The position numbers were made by a program, and so were the translations under genes. From Linepithema humile (Eukaryota > Arthropoda > Insecta > Hymenoptera > Formicidae), in NCBI RefSeq assembly GCF_040581485.1, contig NC_090134.1, positions 21,227,698-21,291,697 on the forward strand: a stretch of 64,000 nucleotides of DNA, in the 5' to 3' direction. Within the stretch, counting starts at the first letter, position 1; each line of letters opens with the position of its first letter. The notes beneath the pieces are model-generated. The model did not search any database and was not told the DNA's origin. It saw only the letters and a list, made by a program, of their open reading frames with translations. Below, piece after piece: positions 14,701 to 29,010 of this stretch.

Positions 14701-17700
14701 AAAACATGGACCTAGTTCGTTTTAATGGCCGCGCTCCGTATCAGTTGTATGAGTTCGTATTCACGCTATGCTGATCATAACGAGGTCGCAAAGCGCAAGC
14801 TTGCGAGAGTCGAGCATCGCCTTGCCGGCGCGGCGGATCGAAGCTCCGTGCGGAACGACAACGGCTTCCTCGTAACTCGATTAGCAGCTCGCGTTGTAAT
14901 ATAAAATCTGGGCCGTCACCGGAAGCCGTAAGACTAATAAAAAAAAAAAAGACCGCGCTTGGCTTTGTACAGGCGCGGCTATGTGCTAAAGGGCTTCCCT
15001 TTTTTGTTTAGCGGTGTCGCTTTGTTGAAGCTCCCGCTGCGCTTGCATCTCGTGGAGGCTTTACGTAAGCTCACCTCTATTAGACAAACTTCACGCTTTA
15101 CGCCATACTTATGCCGTCCAAAAATACCTTTCTTTTTTCTTTTATTAATTAGTTCACCGTAATTAGCAGTTACCGCCGCTTTTCCTTGGAAAGTTCTCCG
15201 CAAAATAATAAACCGAAAAGAATGCCGCTCGACGTCGGCAGCTCTGCGCCCGCGAATTTTCCCTCAATCGAGTTTCCGAGCGAAGTTCGCGTCCATGATG
15301 AAAGGGATTCCGTGGAACGTAAAATAAAGCCTCGATATCGCGGCGGTGCGGTTGAAAGAGACAGCGAGTACTCGCGCGCACTGCACGACAAAATCTGAAC
15401 GCTATAATTTCGTCGTGTTCGTTCCATCGTGCCGATCTTTGTCTCGGTAATGGAGGGCCTGCCGTTCGCCCGCAATTCGAAAGCCGCACTTCGCCCTTGT
15501 CTTCCATCCGAAGGGATTTTATCGAGGGAGAGTCATTGTGCCAAAGTGCTACCGTTTTACCGCCCTGCCGCAGCGCTGAACGCGTTATTTATCAATCGTC
15601 GGACATTCCGCTAATCGCTCTGCGGCATTTGTGTTACAGGTCTCATCAGTACCAGCGGCAGGAAGCTCGACCGTGAGAATCAAGCGGAGCACGTGTTGGA
15701 GGTAAGTCGAAATTTTTCTTTCCTCTTTCAACATTCTTCCAGCGAATAAATCCGAAGTACGAATAAGAACTTGGGAGTCTGGGGAAAAAAAGTCCGGACG
15801 CGGACTTCGCAGCAGGCGACAATTGATTTTAATCGTTCGGAAATTAGGACAAATCGTACTTTCTAATGGCGCACTAACGCTAATTGGTAATAGATTAGCG
15901 TCGCATCCGCTTTCCTTGCCCATTCGTTTTCCTCGACGATACTGTCGGCAAAATTTTAGAACTGCCGTTTTCTCTCTTCACTCCGGTCGCTCATCGGCGC
16001 TCCCTCAATATTGTCGCAGTGGAAATGAGGAAGAAAATCGTATCCTCCGTGAGATTGAAAAGTAAAATGAGGAAAATCTGCTGCCTCCGACGATAAAAGC
16101 GAGAAGGCCAACTTGAGGGCGTGAAAAGGGGTCGTATGAACGCGGGGGGGTAAGAAAGACTGAGAAACGAATGGATGGCTTGGGACAACGACGGCGAGAA
16201 AGAGGAGGGGGGGAGTGAAAGGAGCGCCAGGGGAGGAGAAGAAGGAGGTCTTGGGTAGAACAACGCTGAAAAGGTACAGTGGTCCACGCTAAGATGGTGG
16301 AAGAAGAAGAAGGGTCGTGAGGGTGAGACATCGGGGAGGCGAGATATTTCTCCGGGGAAAGTCGTCGGAGCCTCTCGGGGAATTTCTACCTGCATCGGGA
16401 TTAAAGAAAGAGCTCGCGATAGTCTCACGTCGTGTACGGGCGGTAGACATCGGAGCGATAAAAGCAGGGAGAGAGAGAGAGAGAGAGCGATACCAATTTC
16501 ACCAAAAGGGTATGGAATCGAGTTGAATGCGATTGATAGAGTAAACGGCCCAATCGTACTTATATATGTCCCTCTTACGCTACTTTTTTGTAAAGTTAGT
16601 ATCCCGCTTTTAGAATTTTGATACATTCAATAGAATTCTGGAAAAGTCGAATATCAATTTCACGCTTTCTTTAAATGCAAAATTATTTTTTTTTGTTTCC
16701 ATTAAAATTGATTTGAGTCATAATATATTTTTAATAAAATTCTTGAGGCACTAGAATTAAAAAAATTTCTGAAAAAAAATTATTACTTGCCAGAAAATTT
16801 AATTTGTTAATTAACGGGAATTATTGCGAAACACATCGTGCTGTCTTGCACATTTAAGTGATTTATTAATGAGTCTCGCACAGTTTCACTTTGATCGCAA
16901 AAGTTATAGTATGTGTCTCTGCCTATTATTCTAGCTGTATTGCAGTTCCTAACAAACTTATGCCAGCGTCTACTTGTGCGGTACCACTTTACTATTGTCA
17001 CATTTAGGAAAGTTTGCAAATAAAATCGCGAATAGTTTTTACTTTTCTTACGTTTCGAGAAAAAAGAAAACATTTTGCGATATTTCCTATGAACTTGAAC
17101 TTTAGCCATTTAAACTTCGAAATTTCCTAAAGTAGTAAAAAACACGATAACTATGATATCCAAGTGCTTGTGCAAAAAACTTTATAACGCGCAGATTCGC
17201 ATAGCACTCGCAAAATTATGATTACAATTTGCAAAATTACACGATCTTAATAAATTTAAAAGAATTTGTGCATTAATCTTTTAAGCGTATTTAAAAAAAA
17301 AACCAATAAAATTATTTGTGAATAATATAAAATTGTATTGGAAAAAAATACGAGCCGCCATTATAGCGGGAAAGTGTTTCATAATTAACATGCATAATTA
17401 ACAGCATTCGCTCTTAATTAAATTGTATCTTATCGATTTTAATGGCTATATTCTCGCCCGTTCGCACGTTGCGCACAACTTAAATTTCCAACGCCCTCAT
17501 CGACTGGCCGAATTAATTCATGGAGGGACTGTGATATCGAAAATCAAAGTGGACCTGTATCGTTGCACTTTAGTGTGTTAATATTTGTTACTGCATAATA
17601 GAATTGTTTGACTAAACTCAGTGCTATTTATCTCGAGACAAATAACATTTAAAATTCACGTCGAGACAAATAACGTTTTCCGCAAGATACACAACGCGAA

Positions 17701-20700
17701 AGACTCCGACATTTAACCCTGCCTCTCGTGTAGGTCTGATTTCGTTAGATATCATTACGGGAATTCTCTGACAAACCCGGTCCGTGCCGCGACCAGGAAA
17801 TCACTTTAAGAGGCTTTGATCCTCCGATGCGGGTTGTTAACGACGTGTTTGTGTTCGTAACCGAGTTAAATGAGTCTCGGCTCTAGAAACAAGAGTTCGT
17901 GAAAACGATCGCTTCCCCCGTGGCCCCTTTACTATCTTCTTGCGAGGAAACTTGGGCAATTTTGCAAAGTCTTTCCGACGTGAATAATTAATGAGTGTAC
18001 AGAGCGCTTTCTTTTATCTTAAGCCCCGCCGATTATCTCTTCATTATCAATCGCACTGATAAATGGTTCATTCAGCAGCTTCGAGCAAGGGAAATTTATG
18101 AAACAATTAATGGAAAATTTCCAAACATTCTTGAATATAGAAGCTTACGTAGCAGGCGAAAGTGATGCATAGCACACAATAGAGCAATCTCGTCATTAAG
18201 ATGAGAAATTTGATTTTTCCATTGATTCCATGCACTCACAGCTTTTGCAACAAAAAAAAAGAGACGATATTTTCGGCTTTTCTCCCTTATACTAGTTAGA
18301 ACTCCGTTTTATTTTCGAATAGCATTGCGAATCTATCGCGTCGTAACTGTAACTGTGCTGGCCCGAGCAATGGCGAAATTGATATCGGCCGAAATAGCGA
18401 TATTGGCAGCATGCGCATCTAAACGCGGCACATATCCTGTCGATTCCGCTTGGATCGTTAGACTTTCTTTTTATGGCGCATCCGCCCGTTCGCCAAACTC
18501 GTTTATCTGTCATCGATATACCGCTTACCGTGTACAGCCGATGTCAAAGAGCGGGACGCTGGCTGGGAGCCGGCATTTTGGCATAAAAGGTCAACCGAGG
18601 TTGCGCGACCCGGTGACCGGGGCAACCGTGTCCCCCTTTTTCATAATTCCGCACATAATTTACGGGTCTCGACTACATTCTCGTGGTTGTATCTTGCCAC
18701 CGTCAGAATTTTTTTTTTTTTTTTACCACCACCTATATGTATCTCGCGTCACCAGGCGCCTTTTTGCTGTAATTTGCAAAGCGTCCGAATTTAAAATGAA
18801 ATATTGACAATGTCGTTTCGCGTTTTCGACGGACATAATGTCGATGGATCGCCACATATCCTTTTGCCATTCAAATTGACAAACAAATAAATCGCGTTAA
18901 AATTCTATTACAATAAACCGTATACAAAAAAAAAAAATGACAAAATATAGAAATGTGGCTTAAATAGAAATTAATATTTGACAAGAGACTTTTTTGAAAT
19001 AATTATTATTACGGCCTTTATTGCTTTATCGGTTGTCATATTTCCGATGATCTTCTTTTGTGTCCAGGCTTAAAACGCTTCTCTCGATATTCGTAGTAAG
19101 CTAAAAACTTGCTTACTATCGTAGAAGAGACAGTCGATTTTCTACTAAGTACTACTTGAAGTATCTGCTTGAGAATATTTCATCGGAATTTATGATCGAC
19201 CAGGCGCACTCGAATGCAAATCGAAGTCGCCAGTGGATAATCCAGGAAGCACGGAAGAATCAATTTTCAGCTCACGTGCTACTCTTGCAGGCGCTACCGC
19301 AAATTTTTGAATTAATTTCCCATCTCGGCTTACCTGCTACAGCAGTGAAAGGAGGACGAGCTGTGATGGGAAATTGAGGAGAAATTAAAAGTAATTTAAA
19401 AATATAATATTATAATATGCGCTGTCAGAATCTTTGTTCCATTGTAAAACTACTTTACCGTTCTGTTCATTAATTTTAAAATCTTTTATTCAAGTACAGT
19501 GTCGACCGTAAATTTTAGTTATTTAAATAATAAATGTTAAAATTTAATTTTTTTTTAATATACGTAAGATGATTGTTATCCAAGTTTAATTTCTTACACG
19601 TCGATTAAGATAGCAAAACTTGATCGTCAACTTTTAATATTGCACTCTGCAATATAAATCCGCATCATCACTTCTACTCCACGATCGATAAATTCATATC
19701 TCGACGAAAGCATCGCGGGTTTTTGCGTAAACTCCAGTGACTCGCGAGTCATCGGGCTAACTAACCACGCCCGTTAACCATCTGGCCCACTGCTTGCGCG
19801 GCACCGAAAGCTTTTTGCCGCAGTTTTATTAATAGGCGTGATTTTTCACGTTCTTCCCCGACTGCGTCGAAAAATATACCCCTCTTTCTCTTCTCCAGGT
19901 GCACGCAGACATATTTCAGGTGCGCCGCCGCGTACGGCCGGGCGTTTTCACCATGCGCCACGTATATTAATAAGGGCGAGGTTCGGACAGGGCGTTGCGC
20001 CATCCTTCACGTGGTTTCTTCCGCACGTCTGTGCTGGCTGCACTTCTGCTCGGACGCAGTATATAATGCACGTCGATTCCCATCGGCATGCCGTAACGCG
20101 GAGATAAATGCCGCGCTCGCTCAGCATCTTCCGAGGATGATTAATACCGGGACGTGTGATTTATCCATAGACGAATGCGCGCGTCTTTAATTAATCCCGT
20201 TTGCATTTCGCTCATCGATTTCGAATTGTTTAAACACATTGATGATACTTATTTTGAATGTTTTTAATTTCAAATATTTACAAAAGATTTATGACAAATG
20301 TTTTTAAAGGTAGACGACAGAAGAGAAAGGAAAGAATTGACAAATGACATAGGGCTGGGAGAGAAAATACTCGCCAAAGCAATTCTCTTTTCTCACTCTA
20401 ACACGTCTCGTGCTTTCTTTTTACATTCCGCCTTTTTCTTTCGCCACGAAACCCTCCGCTTTACTCTCGACGCCACTCGGACACTCAGAAGCGTCGCTGA
20501 AGTCACTTAATTGACATTCTTCCTGCCGTCTTTCGCACACCGTCGTGAGGATTATTCGTCGTCGACGTTTGATCCTTCTTGCAATGCAACGGAAACTTCT
20601 GACTCGGTGCACGTGACGTTGTCGTGACAATGAGAGAGCACGGCGCGACGCTGTTGTCAAAGGAACCTAGAAACAATAGGATAGTGCCTCGTACTGCGCT

Positions 20701-23700
20701 CGCAGATAAGGAGTTTCGCATCTCAGGAAGCATCTAGAAAAACGAATGCGAAAATATCCACTCATAAAATTGCTAGCATGTGCATAAACTTGCAAGCACT
20801 TCACTCGACACGACGAGTGAAAAGTGTAAATATATTTTCCTATATTCGACAATTGTATTTTATGCTTAATAAATTTTTTATTTATTTTTGTAAGATTAGT
20901 TTATAAATCTTATAGAAAAATTCTCTGTACAATTGCATTACAAAGTGAAAAACATAATAACGAATAAATTTAAAGAAGCCGAGGCATTTTGTAATAATTT
21001 ACGGAATTTTACATCGTCTCGCACAGTGTCGAGAGACTCAATACTTAATTAAATTTTACGACAAACGTAACGACAAAGTATTGAATTGTTTTTTAATGAA
21101 GCGCAAAAAAAGTGTTTTTGCATGCACAAAGAACTTTGTACAAAAAACAACAGTGTGCAAGTAACACCCGACACTGTCATTCGTCTAATTCCTTCTTCTG
21201 CTTTTTTGCTTCCCGCGGCGTATCGCGAATAGAGAGAAAATAATTATAATGAGTATCCAGGAATCTTGACGGCAAAAATCCCGCGGTGCGAATATTTTAT
21301 GCATTATGAAGACGAACGAGATACAAGACGCGCAAAGTCGGAGGAAATTCGCGCGTGAAAGGCCGCATACTCCATTGTGCTCCGTAAATTCATTATATTG
21401 CAATTTAGATCGGGACGCATCGATCGAGACACGATTGATTGTTGAAACTGGCTTTGATCGAGAAATTACGTTTCGCTTATGGGCGGGCTTGGAAAGTTAT
21501 CGTGATCAAATGTTTCCGGAGGAAACCCGATATTCATCTAGATAAAGCGCACACTCGCCGTAATACTAATTAGTATTATTAATTGTATCTTAGAAAGCAC
21601 TCCTTAATTAAACGTAAACTTTATAGCTACAATTGAAAAGGAGAACATTACGAAGAAGAAAAGTATTATCGTACGCGTGTGTCTTGACATTCGATATAGT
21701 GTGTGCATAATTGCGTCGCTTGGCCTCCAAGCAGGAATTGAAATTATTAACGACCGCAATTACGCACGGTGCTTTCTCTGATAACATCTTTGAAATTCTG
21801 CCTCCCTTTTGGACTTTATAGCAATAAGAAATGAAAGCTTAACCAAGCTTAAAATAAATTATAAAGTTTTTTATAAGATGAATACGTAATTTTGTCTTAT
21901 TAATAAAAAATATTAAAATCTTAATATTAAAAGCTTTAGTATCAATATTAAGTCTTAATAATAATATTAAAGTCTTAAAAATTATAAAATTAAATTTAAC
22001 AAATTTTTTAATCATTAAAAATCAATTTCTCAAAAATATACTGGCGTACCATCTTATCTCAATCTTTTTTCAGAATTAGTTGCCGTAATAATAATTCCTG
22101 CAAAAAAAGGCGTATCTATCTAAAAGTGAAGCGTCACTAATCGCGAATATTTTGGAGCACCTAGAATGAAGTTGGCTTTATTCCGACCTCAGATAGTCGT
22201 CCTTTAACGTTTATCTAGCCACTTAGCCACTTCGCGAGGTTTCCATAAGCGTTTTCCAATGCCTAGCCTGTGTGGCTAAACGGCAGTTCTATCCTGCTTT
22301 AACCGACTGATTAAATACGTATTTTTCGCAGCGTCACTAACATATACGTGGCATTCGATAAAATACGCTTATTAGTACGGAATATTAAATTGGAAGCTTG
22401 ATAGCTGTATGCTATCTGCGGTCGCATATAATCGCTTCTGAAAATGCTGCGGTTGCGAATTATGTATAACAAAGCCAAACTCGCGATTTTATTGAGTTTG
22501 TACAAATTATCACGCATAATACAATACCATAAACTGCGGTTAAGTTGATTTTAACTTTTGTTTTGGTTTTATCAAATATTAATAAAGATGAAAGATGTTG
22601 AAGTTAATATTCCGATGCTTTTAATTCTTGTTATGAAATAAAGAAATTTATGTCGCTGTTAAAATTCACGGTGAATTTAAATTTATTTACCTGAATATAA
22701 TATCGCAAATTGTTTAAATATTTGTTCTCATATTTAGAATTATTTCTAAATTGTTCTCATATTTGTTCATTTGTTCTCATATTTAGAAATAATTCTAAAT
22801 ATGAGAACAAATGACAGTGCTAAAATTTATGCAGTGAATGATCAGAATTGAAGAATTTGACAAGTGCATTTTTATCAGCGCACTCTGTGATTCCGTTTTA
22901 CGCTGGCGGACAAAGCAGATTCATAACCATCGACGATCCCAATGAATAATGAATGTGAGCCGTAACAGAACATTACAGCTGCCACGTCTTTGACCAGTAG
23001 GCTAACCAAACTATCGCTTTTGCCATTAATCTTTTATGATAATCGATCTACTGTACAGTCATTTCCGAAATCATATTCCGTGCGTGCGGACGTAAATCCT
23101 CGGAGCGAACGGTCGCCGGAAACGGCTTCGGCCACGCGAACCAGCGTCGAGCTGACTCTCCTTCAGACAGCCTTCAAATTATGCATGCTTTTCTGCTTCG
23201 GCGAGCGAGTGATATTCCCTTAACGATCTGTCGGTTTACTTTCAAAGAGAAAGAGCGGAAGTGAAAGACGGAGAGAAGGAGGAACGAAGGATAGAGCATC
23301 GCGCAAAGTTTTCGGCCTGCCAAATAGAACCATTGGCGTCGGCGCGAACGAGATTCGAACGAGAAACAGTTATTTAGAAGAAGCTCCGCAATATTTCCGG
23401 AAAATTAACTTTTGCGGAGAAAGCGTGCTGGATATGCAAATTTATTACGGTAATTACGAAATTAGCCGGTCAGCACGCGGATTTCTTCCGGCCACGTAAC
23501 ATGAGAGTCCAAATTATTATAGAAACTTCCCGCAGGCACAGACCGATTATTATTAACCGAGCTTTAAGGAGATCAGAGAATATTCCGATATCCTCGGGAT
23601 AAGCCCGGATTTTCCGGTTTGTGCTTCCCGCGCCGCTATTAAAGCGGAAGAAAGATCACGTACGCAAAACTTGTCGAGTGCTCGCTTTATTCGAGCGAAA

Positions 23701-26700
23701 TTAAATCGCACTCGCTCGTTTCCGCAACAACGAGAGGACATCGTCGCTGTTCCACATCGTTCCCCTAATTGCGTGGGCGAGTATTTCGATTTTCGAACGG
23801 ACGCAATATAGGATAACTCTGTTCTCGGCGCCCGTTAGGATTGTAATATCGGCGGGCGGTTAGTACGTGCTTATTCGTTCGCCATAAACGATGCCGTAAA
23901 AGTCAGCGCGTGGCTTTCGAGGCGAAGACAATTTCGAGAAGCGTAATGACGCCTACCGGGCACCACCGTCGACAATTTACGCCGTACGCGAAACATCTTT
24001 TCAACTGTCGACGAGGCTGATTCTCTCGCGATACGAATCTCCGATTCGCCGACAATTCTCGGTGGCGTTAAATTAAACCGGACACTTTAATACGTAAAAA
24101 GATCGTGTTGAACCGAAACAACTTCGAATTATGGAAATATCGTCGCTGTAAAAAATTCATGATATCCTCGCCGACAATCTTATGTAAATTATAACGCGAA
24201 ATCGAAAACACAGTAGTCGCGGGCCGATCCGGCAATTACGATGCAAGATGAAAAGCAGCGCGCGGCTACTTGCGAAACCGCGTGCGGCATTCCGCGCGAG
24301 CAGTTCAGAAGTTTATTACGGCGTCTGTGTTGGCTGTCGCGAGTGCCTTCTCGTAGCTAGTGGCGAGTTCCTTGGATTTAGCCGCAAACGCGGGGTTAAG
24401 CCCGGAGAAATCACCAGAGGCCGCCGAGATAATTACGGAGAGCCGAGCGAGAGGAGCGGCGTCGGCGGTAAAAGCGGACGACGGGGCGGGGCGGGGAATG
24501 AGGGGGTTCTGAAGAACTGCTCGGCAAAGCACGGCTATTACCCCTAATCACGAGGAAAACACGGTTCCTCTCGGCCAGAGCCTCGCAGCGAGATACAACC
24601 GAGCGATGTTTACCGCCGCTGAAACACGTCGCCAAGTTATTCGAAAAGTCCGACGGCTTTATCGCTCGTTGCTCAACCGATGCTTGAGCCGGAGAAATTA
24701 TGCGGCTCGATCACTGACGCGCGAGAATACTGCTATAGTGACTGCACCGCTTTGTCTTCCGTCGAATGCTGGCTATTTCGATAATTAGATCCTGCTAGAA
24801 GGATGAATAACTTTTCATTATTTTTAATTTCCAGATCTCTCTAGATCTCATTCTAGAACTATTTTTTACGACTTTTTTAAGTAGTATACGATTAATTTTT
24901 TTAAATAAAATCTGATTGAAAATTAAGATTTTTGGAGATAGTAAAACATGTTTTTTAACCCAATTAATTCAATTTGTAATTTAGCATTAATTACGCATAT
25001 ATTCGGTATTAATTATGTATATGTAATATAACATCCAATATTGAAACTTGCAACAAATAATAATTCTCCAATATTTTTAATTATCTATTAGATCAATCAT
25101 GAATTGATCAAATCTAGTAATAATTTTTACAATAAAAAGAACTGTTCTGTGTGGAAAAATATACGTTATACAATCACTTCAGCAATACAGTTTTATGCGA
25201 GCGGAAATTTTCAGATTACACAACAATCACGAGTGCGATTTGCTCGAGAAATTTGAAGCAAATTATCGTTAACGCGCATTCATCATAGTTGGATAGGCTG
25301 TTGGAAAAGAAGACATATTTAGTGTGTGCGCCGGGATAATAATCTTTACTTAGAATTCGCATGTTTGCCGTGCTGACTTGCCTTCTCGGAATCCCGCCAC
25401 CCTTCCGTGCGGTTTACATAGATCGCGAACCGATATTAAACCGTCTCAGTAGCCTCAAGCGCGCGAGCACTCTCGCTTGCCGAGTGAAATGATAAAATTG
25501 CGGGTGCTTGGGGGGGGGAGTGCGAAGCGAGGAAACCTGCGAGGCGCACCTCCGGGCGAGATACGACGACGCTCGGACGGATTTAGCGCGATCGGCCAAG
25601 CGTTTAAATCTACCACGTCGTGAGGACCCATGTTCATCTTGTACAGGGTGCTCCAGAAGCGGGACACTTAATATATTACTTCGCCTTGAAGATACGGGAA
25701 GATGACTGTGTTGAAACTTATATAGCCGCCGAGAAACGCACAAAACGTGGCGGAATCTTAATGCCGATATTTTCATCAAATTTATTCAGTGAAAGAAGAC
25801 AGATCGTTTTCTCGTCACACAATTGACGTGGCGCAAGAATAAAAATTGATACTGTCAAAAAATATTTTATATTGCATTTCATTCGAATCTTATTCAGATA
25901 AATTCTTGAGGCAATGATCGGCACACCGGTCTCGCGATGGATAAAAAAATGCAAGAAAAAATAATAAATAAAGAAATGTAGAGTAATTTGCTCTCGTACA
26001 TGGTGTTCTGTTTAATAAATTTGGAGCAGCGCGACAAGTGGACAATTGCACACCGCGGACACATACGGGAGAAATCCATGGAGGTACTTTTACGCGGGAA
26101 TCCCCGTCGCGTCGCCGTGCCGCAGATGAGAGTGTCCCAACCCAGCGCTCGACGTCCGGTGTATAAAACGGAGTTTCGTACTCCTAATTTAGTGCAGGTG
26201 TTACCTCGGAGGATCTGACGCGTAGTCCGCTGCCGCGAGATGTCCTGGGGGACATTGGATTTACGCCGTGGTCTCCGCAGTCCTCCTCTAGCTCCCTCCT
26301 GGCGTCCTGCACGCTGCCAGACGGAAATTGCTTCGTGAGAGGCCCGATTATTGCGCTGAAGAACGACGGGGACGGCGGCGGCCCCGAGACAGAGAATTTC
26401 GTAACTGCTCCGCTCTCTCTCTCTCTCTCTCTCTCATCGGTCCGCTCGACTCTTCCGCCGGACGGACGGACGGACAGATCGCCCTCGTAATAGAGCGCTC
26501 GATGCGATAAATTACACGCTTCGTTATTAGTCTGTGCTGTTGACGCGAAGGGCCGCTCCGGAAAATAGGTCTTGCAGCGCGTGAAATAGAATAAGGAATG
26601 TCTTTATTCCGCTTCTTGCATAACTGCGAAAAATATTTCAGTTTTTGTACGAATGAGAATGAGAGCGGCTATTGCCAGACGTACGACTGCTTCGGCGAAA

Positions 26701-28948
26701 AGACCGATTAAATCTTGCGCGACTAAAATTACGCGAACAGTCAGCGTTCTTAGTACTCGCGTGGCTTATTCACGAAGATTAATTATAGCTTATTTGTCTG
26801 GCCTAAAACGGTGACCCGATGACACAAGTTTGACGTTCATTACAGAGAGCTGTTTCTCTTTTCCGTCGATGCTCATATCTGTTAAAGTGACAGTAATTAG
26901 AACGGCTAAAAAAAAAAAGTGCTTGTTCTTAGAGATTATTTTTATGCGACTATCTGCGACAGCGATCACTAAAATTATACGGGTTTTAATCCGCTTCGCG
27001 CAACGATGCGAGGTATAAAGGCCGAAATCTCGAATTTGCGACATCGTCTCGGATGCGGGGACACTTGGTTTTACGACCAGGAAGCTCCTACTCCTCCTTC
27101 TCTTCCTCCGGTCAGCACCGTCGACTGCAGAGATCGTATGTGCGATATTCGCGCATGAGAGTCCTGGATTTCGCAGGACGACGAGAAAGAAGGTAGAAAC
27201 GTGCGCGATAAGACAACGGCTACAGTAAGCGGGAAAAAGGGGTGTGGCCGCACGAAAAGTCATACCGGCGAAAAATCTAGAAGGATATCGCATTACGCGG
27301 GATTCTTTCTTAGCCGTATTTTTCTTCCGCTTTTCCTCCACTTTGCGTCTGATAATTGATAACGCGAGCGCAAACGGCGGAGTGTATTATTTTCGTATGC
27401 ATTTTACGCATTCCCCTCCCCCGAATAATCGAATGAAAACAATAATTCATGTACATTCGCAACGTATCTTCAACGTTATGGTTGTAGAGTTCAGATATAC
27501 GAATATCTATTTCAATGCAACGGAACGAGATAATGGAAGCAGATTTTGTATATTAATGAGTGTTTCGATGAGAGATTGAAATTTGCGTAGTAAAGCTGAT
27601 CGTGCGCTTTCATTATGAGATAGTAATAAATCGAGTCAACGATATGCTGATGCTGTGATTTGATTTGTTGATAGCTCAACGTCTGTGTTAATTCAACCAT
27701 GAATTAATCAGAATCCGCGTTAACTCATTTATTCGCTGAAATTACCGATGTCGGTTACTAAAATTATTTCCCAGTATACGCATATTGCTAAATTCGTTTC
27801 GATAGCAGAGGCTCTCTTGAAACAACATTTGTATTTTCTAATTAATAAAATTTTCATATTTATGAAAATATTGCGCCCATATATTTTCCTTTATATTATT
27901 ATAATGTAATTATATTACGAAAATGCAATTTCATATTTGATGGTGTAACAGTTAGTGATATAATAACAATTTGTTAATTAAAATTATAATTTATCAAGTG
28001 ATTTTATTGCTTTTTTTAAGAAATATTTTTCCACTTTAATATAACAACATGCAACTACAATGATTTACGGACGTATTTTATAATGCAATATTACATATCT
28101 TTGAATGGGTCGCGCTACGATTTCAAACTAGATGCATTCGATGATGTGTTACGTTGTTACTGATTGGCGATTTCATGCTTCCAGGTTACAGTGAGAGACG
28201 ATGGCAGGCCTCCTTTGTCGTCGACTACGAGGGTCATCATCGATGTGGCGGACATTAATGACCACAAACCCGAGTTCGAACAGAAATTCTACACGGTTCA
28301 GATTCCGGCGTCGCCCGGGACCGACAAGCCCCATTTTCAGGTACGGCTTTCCCTTTCCAGTCCCTCCCCGTGCATTTTTCCAATCGACCGTTCACCCCCT
28401 TCTAAGTTTCTTGTAAATACATTTCCACACTGGTGAATGGACCGGGCGAGAACAAAGCGGTCGCAAACAGCGACCCGGATCTTTTCTAAACGACCCTGCT
28501 TTCTCTGTTGTTGTTCCCTTGCGCAAAAAAGTGCCAACCTTTGTATATTCCCGTTGTATATATCGCGCATTATCTGTGAAATTGTTCGTCCCGCAATGCG
28601 ATAATGAATCATTCCGCGGCATAAGCATAATATTCCATTCATGTCTCGTCAGGCGCGATGACGACTTCTCGCGCTATCGCCGACGCTCGCGTATTCCATC
28701 GGCGCAAAATTCGCAAGAGCGCCACGCTGTCGGATCGTAAAAACAGCCTGATATATTACACCAACACGAAGCAGAACGCTTGCGACTCCTCCTCTCCCCC
28801 CGCTTTGTTATCGTTTTCCCATCAGAGCCTTTTCTTCTCGATGTGATCAAAGTAACCTGTCACCGAGTATCGCATAGAAAGGATAGAGATTTAGTTCACG
28901 AGCCCTAGCACGAGATCCCAAGCACTGCCATCGTCCCACCTCTCTTTT

Positions 28949-29010
<62 letters not shown>

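Larger units (their letters stand above)
15702..28184 (+). other. kug intron, 12.5 kb
   Basis: This is the longest complete intron in the window. The repeat reads continuously across it (HVLE-VTVRDDG), so no obligatory exon is missing. It contains a GA run (about 16459-16487), a perfect 32-bp inverted repeat (22720-22812), a CT run (26413-26435), GC/CpG-rich stretches near 23560-24700 and 26050-26500, and one possible 21-nt microexon (19899-19919). No transposase or other gene recognised. Confidence 0.75.

Noticed and set aside
25640..25670. TACAGGGTGCTCCAG, similar to ends of some DNA transposons
   Set aside because: No matching inverted end, no transposase remnant and no target-site duplication were found nearby.
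26790..27341. Minus-strand open frame of 183 codons in the 12.5-kb intron
   Set aside because: No recognisable domain, basic low-complexity text, no supporting splice structure.
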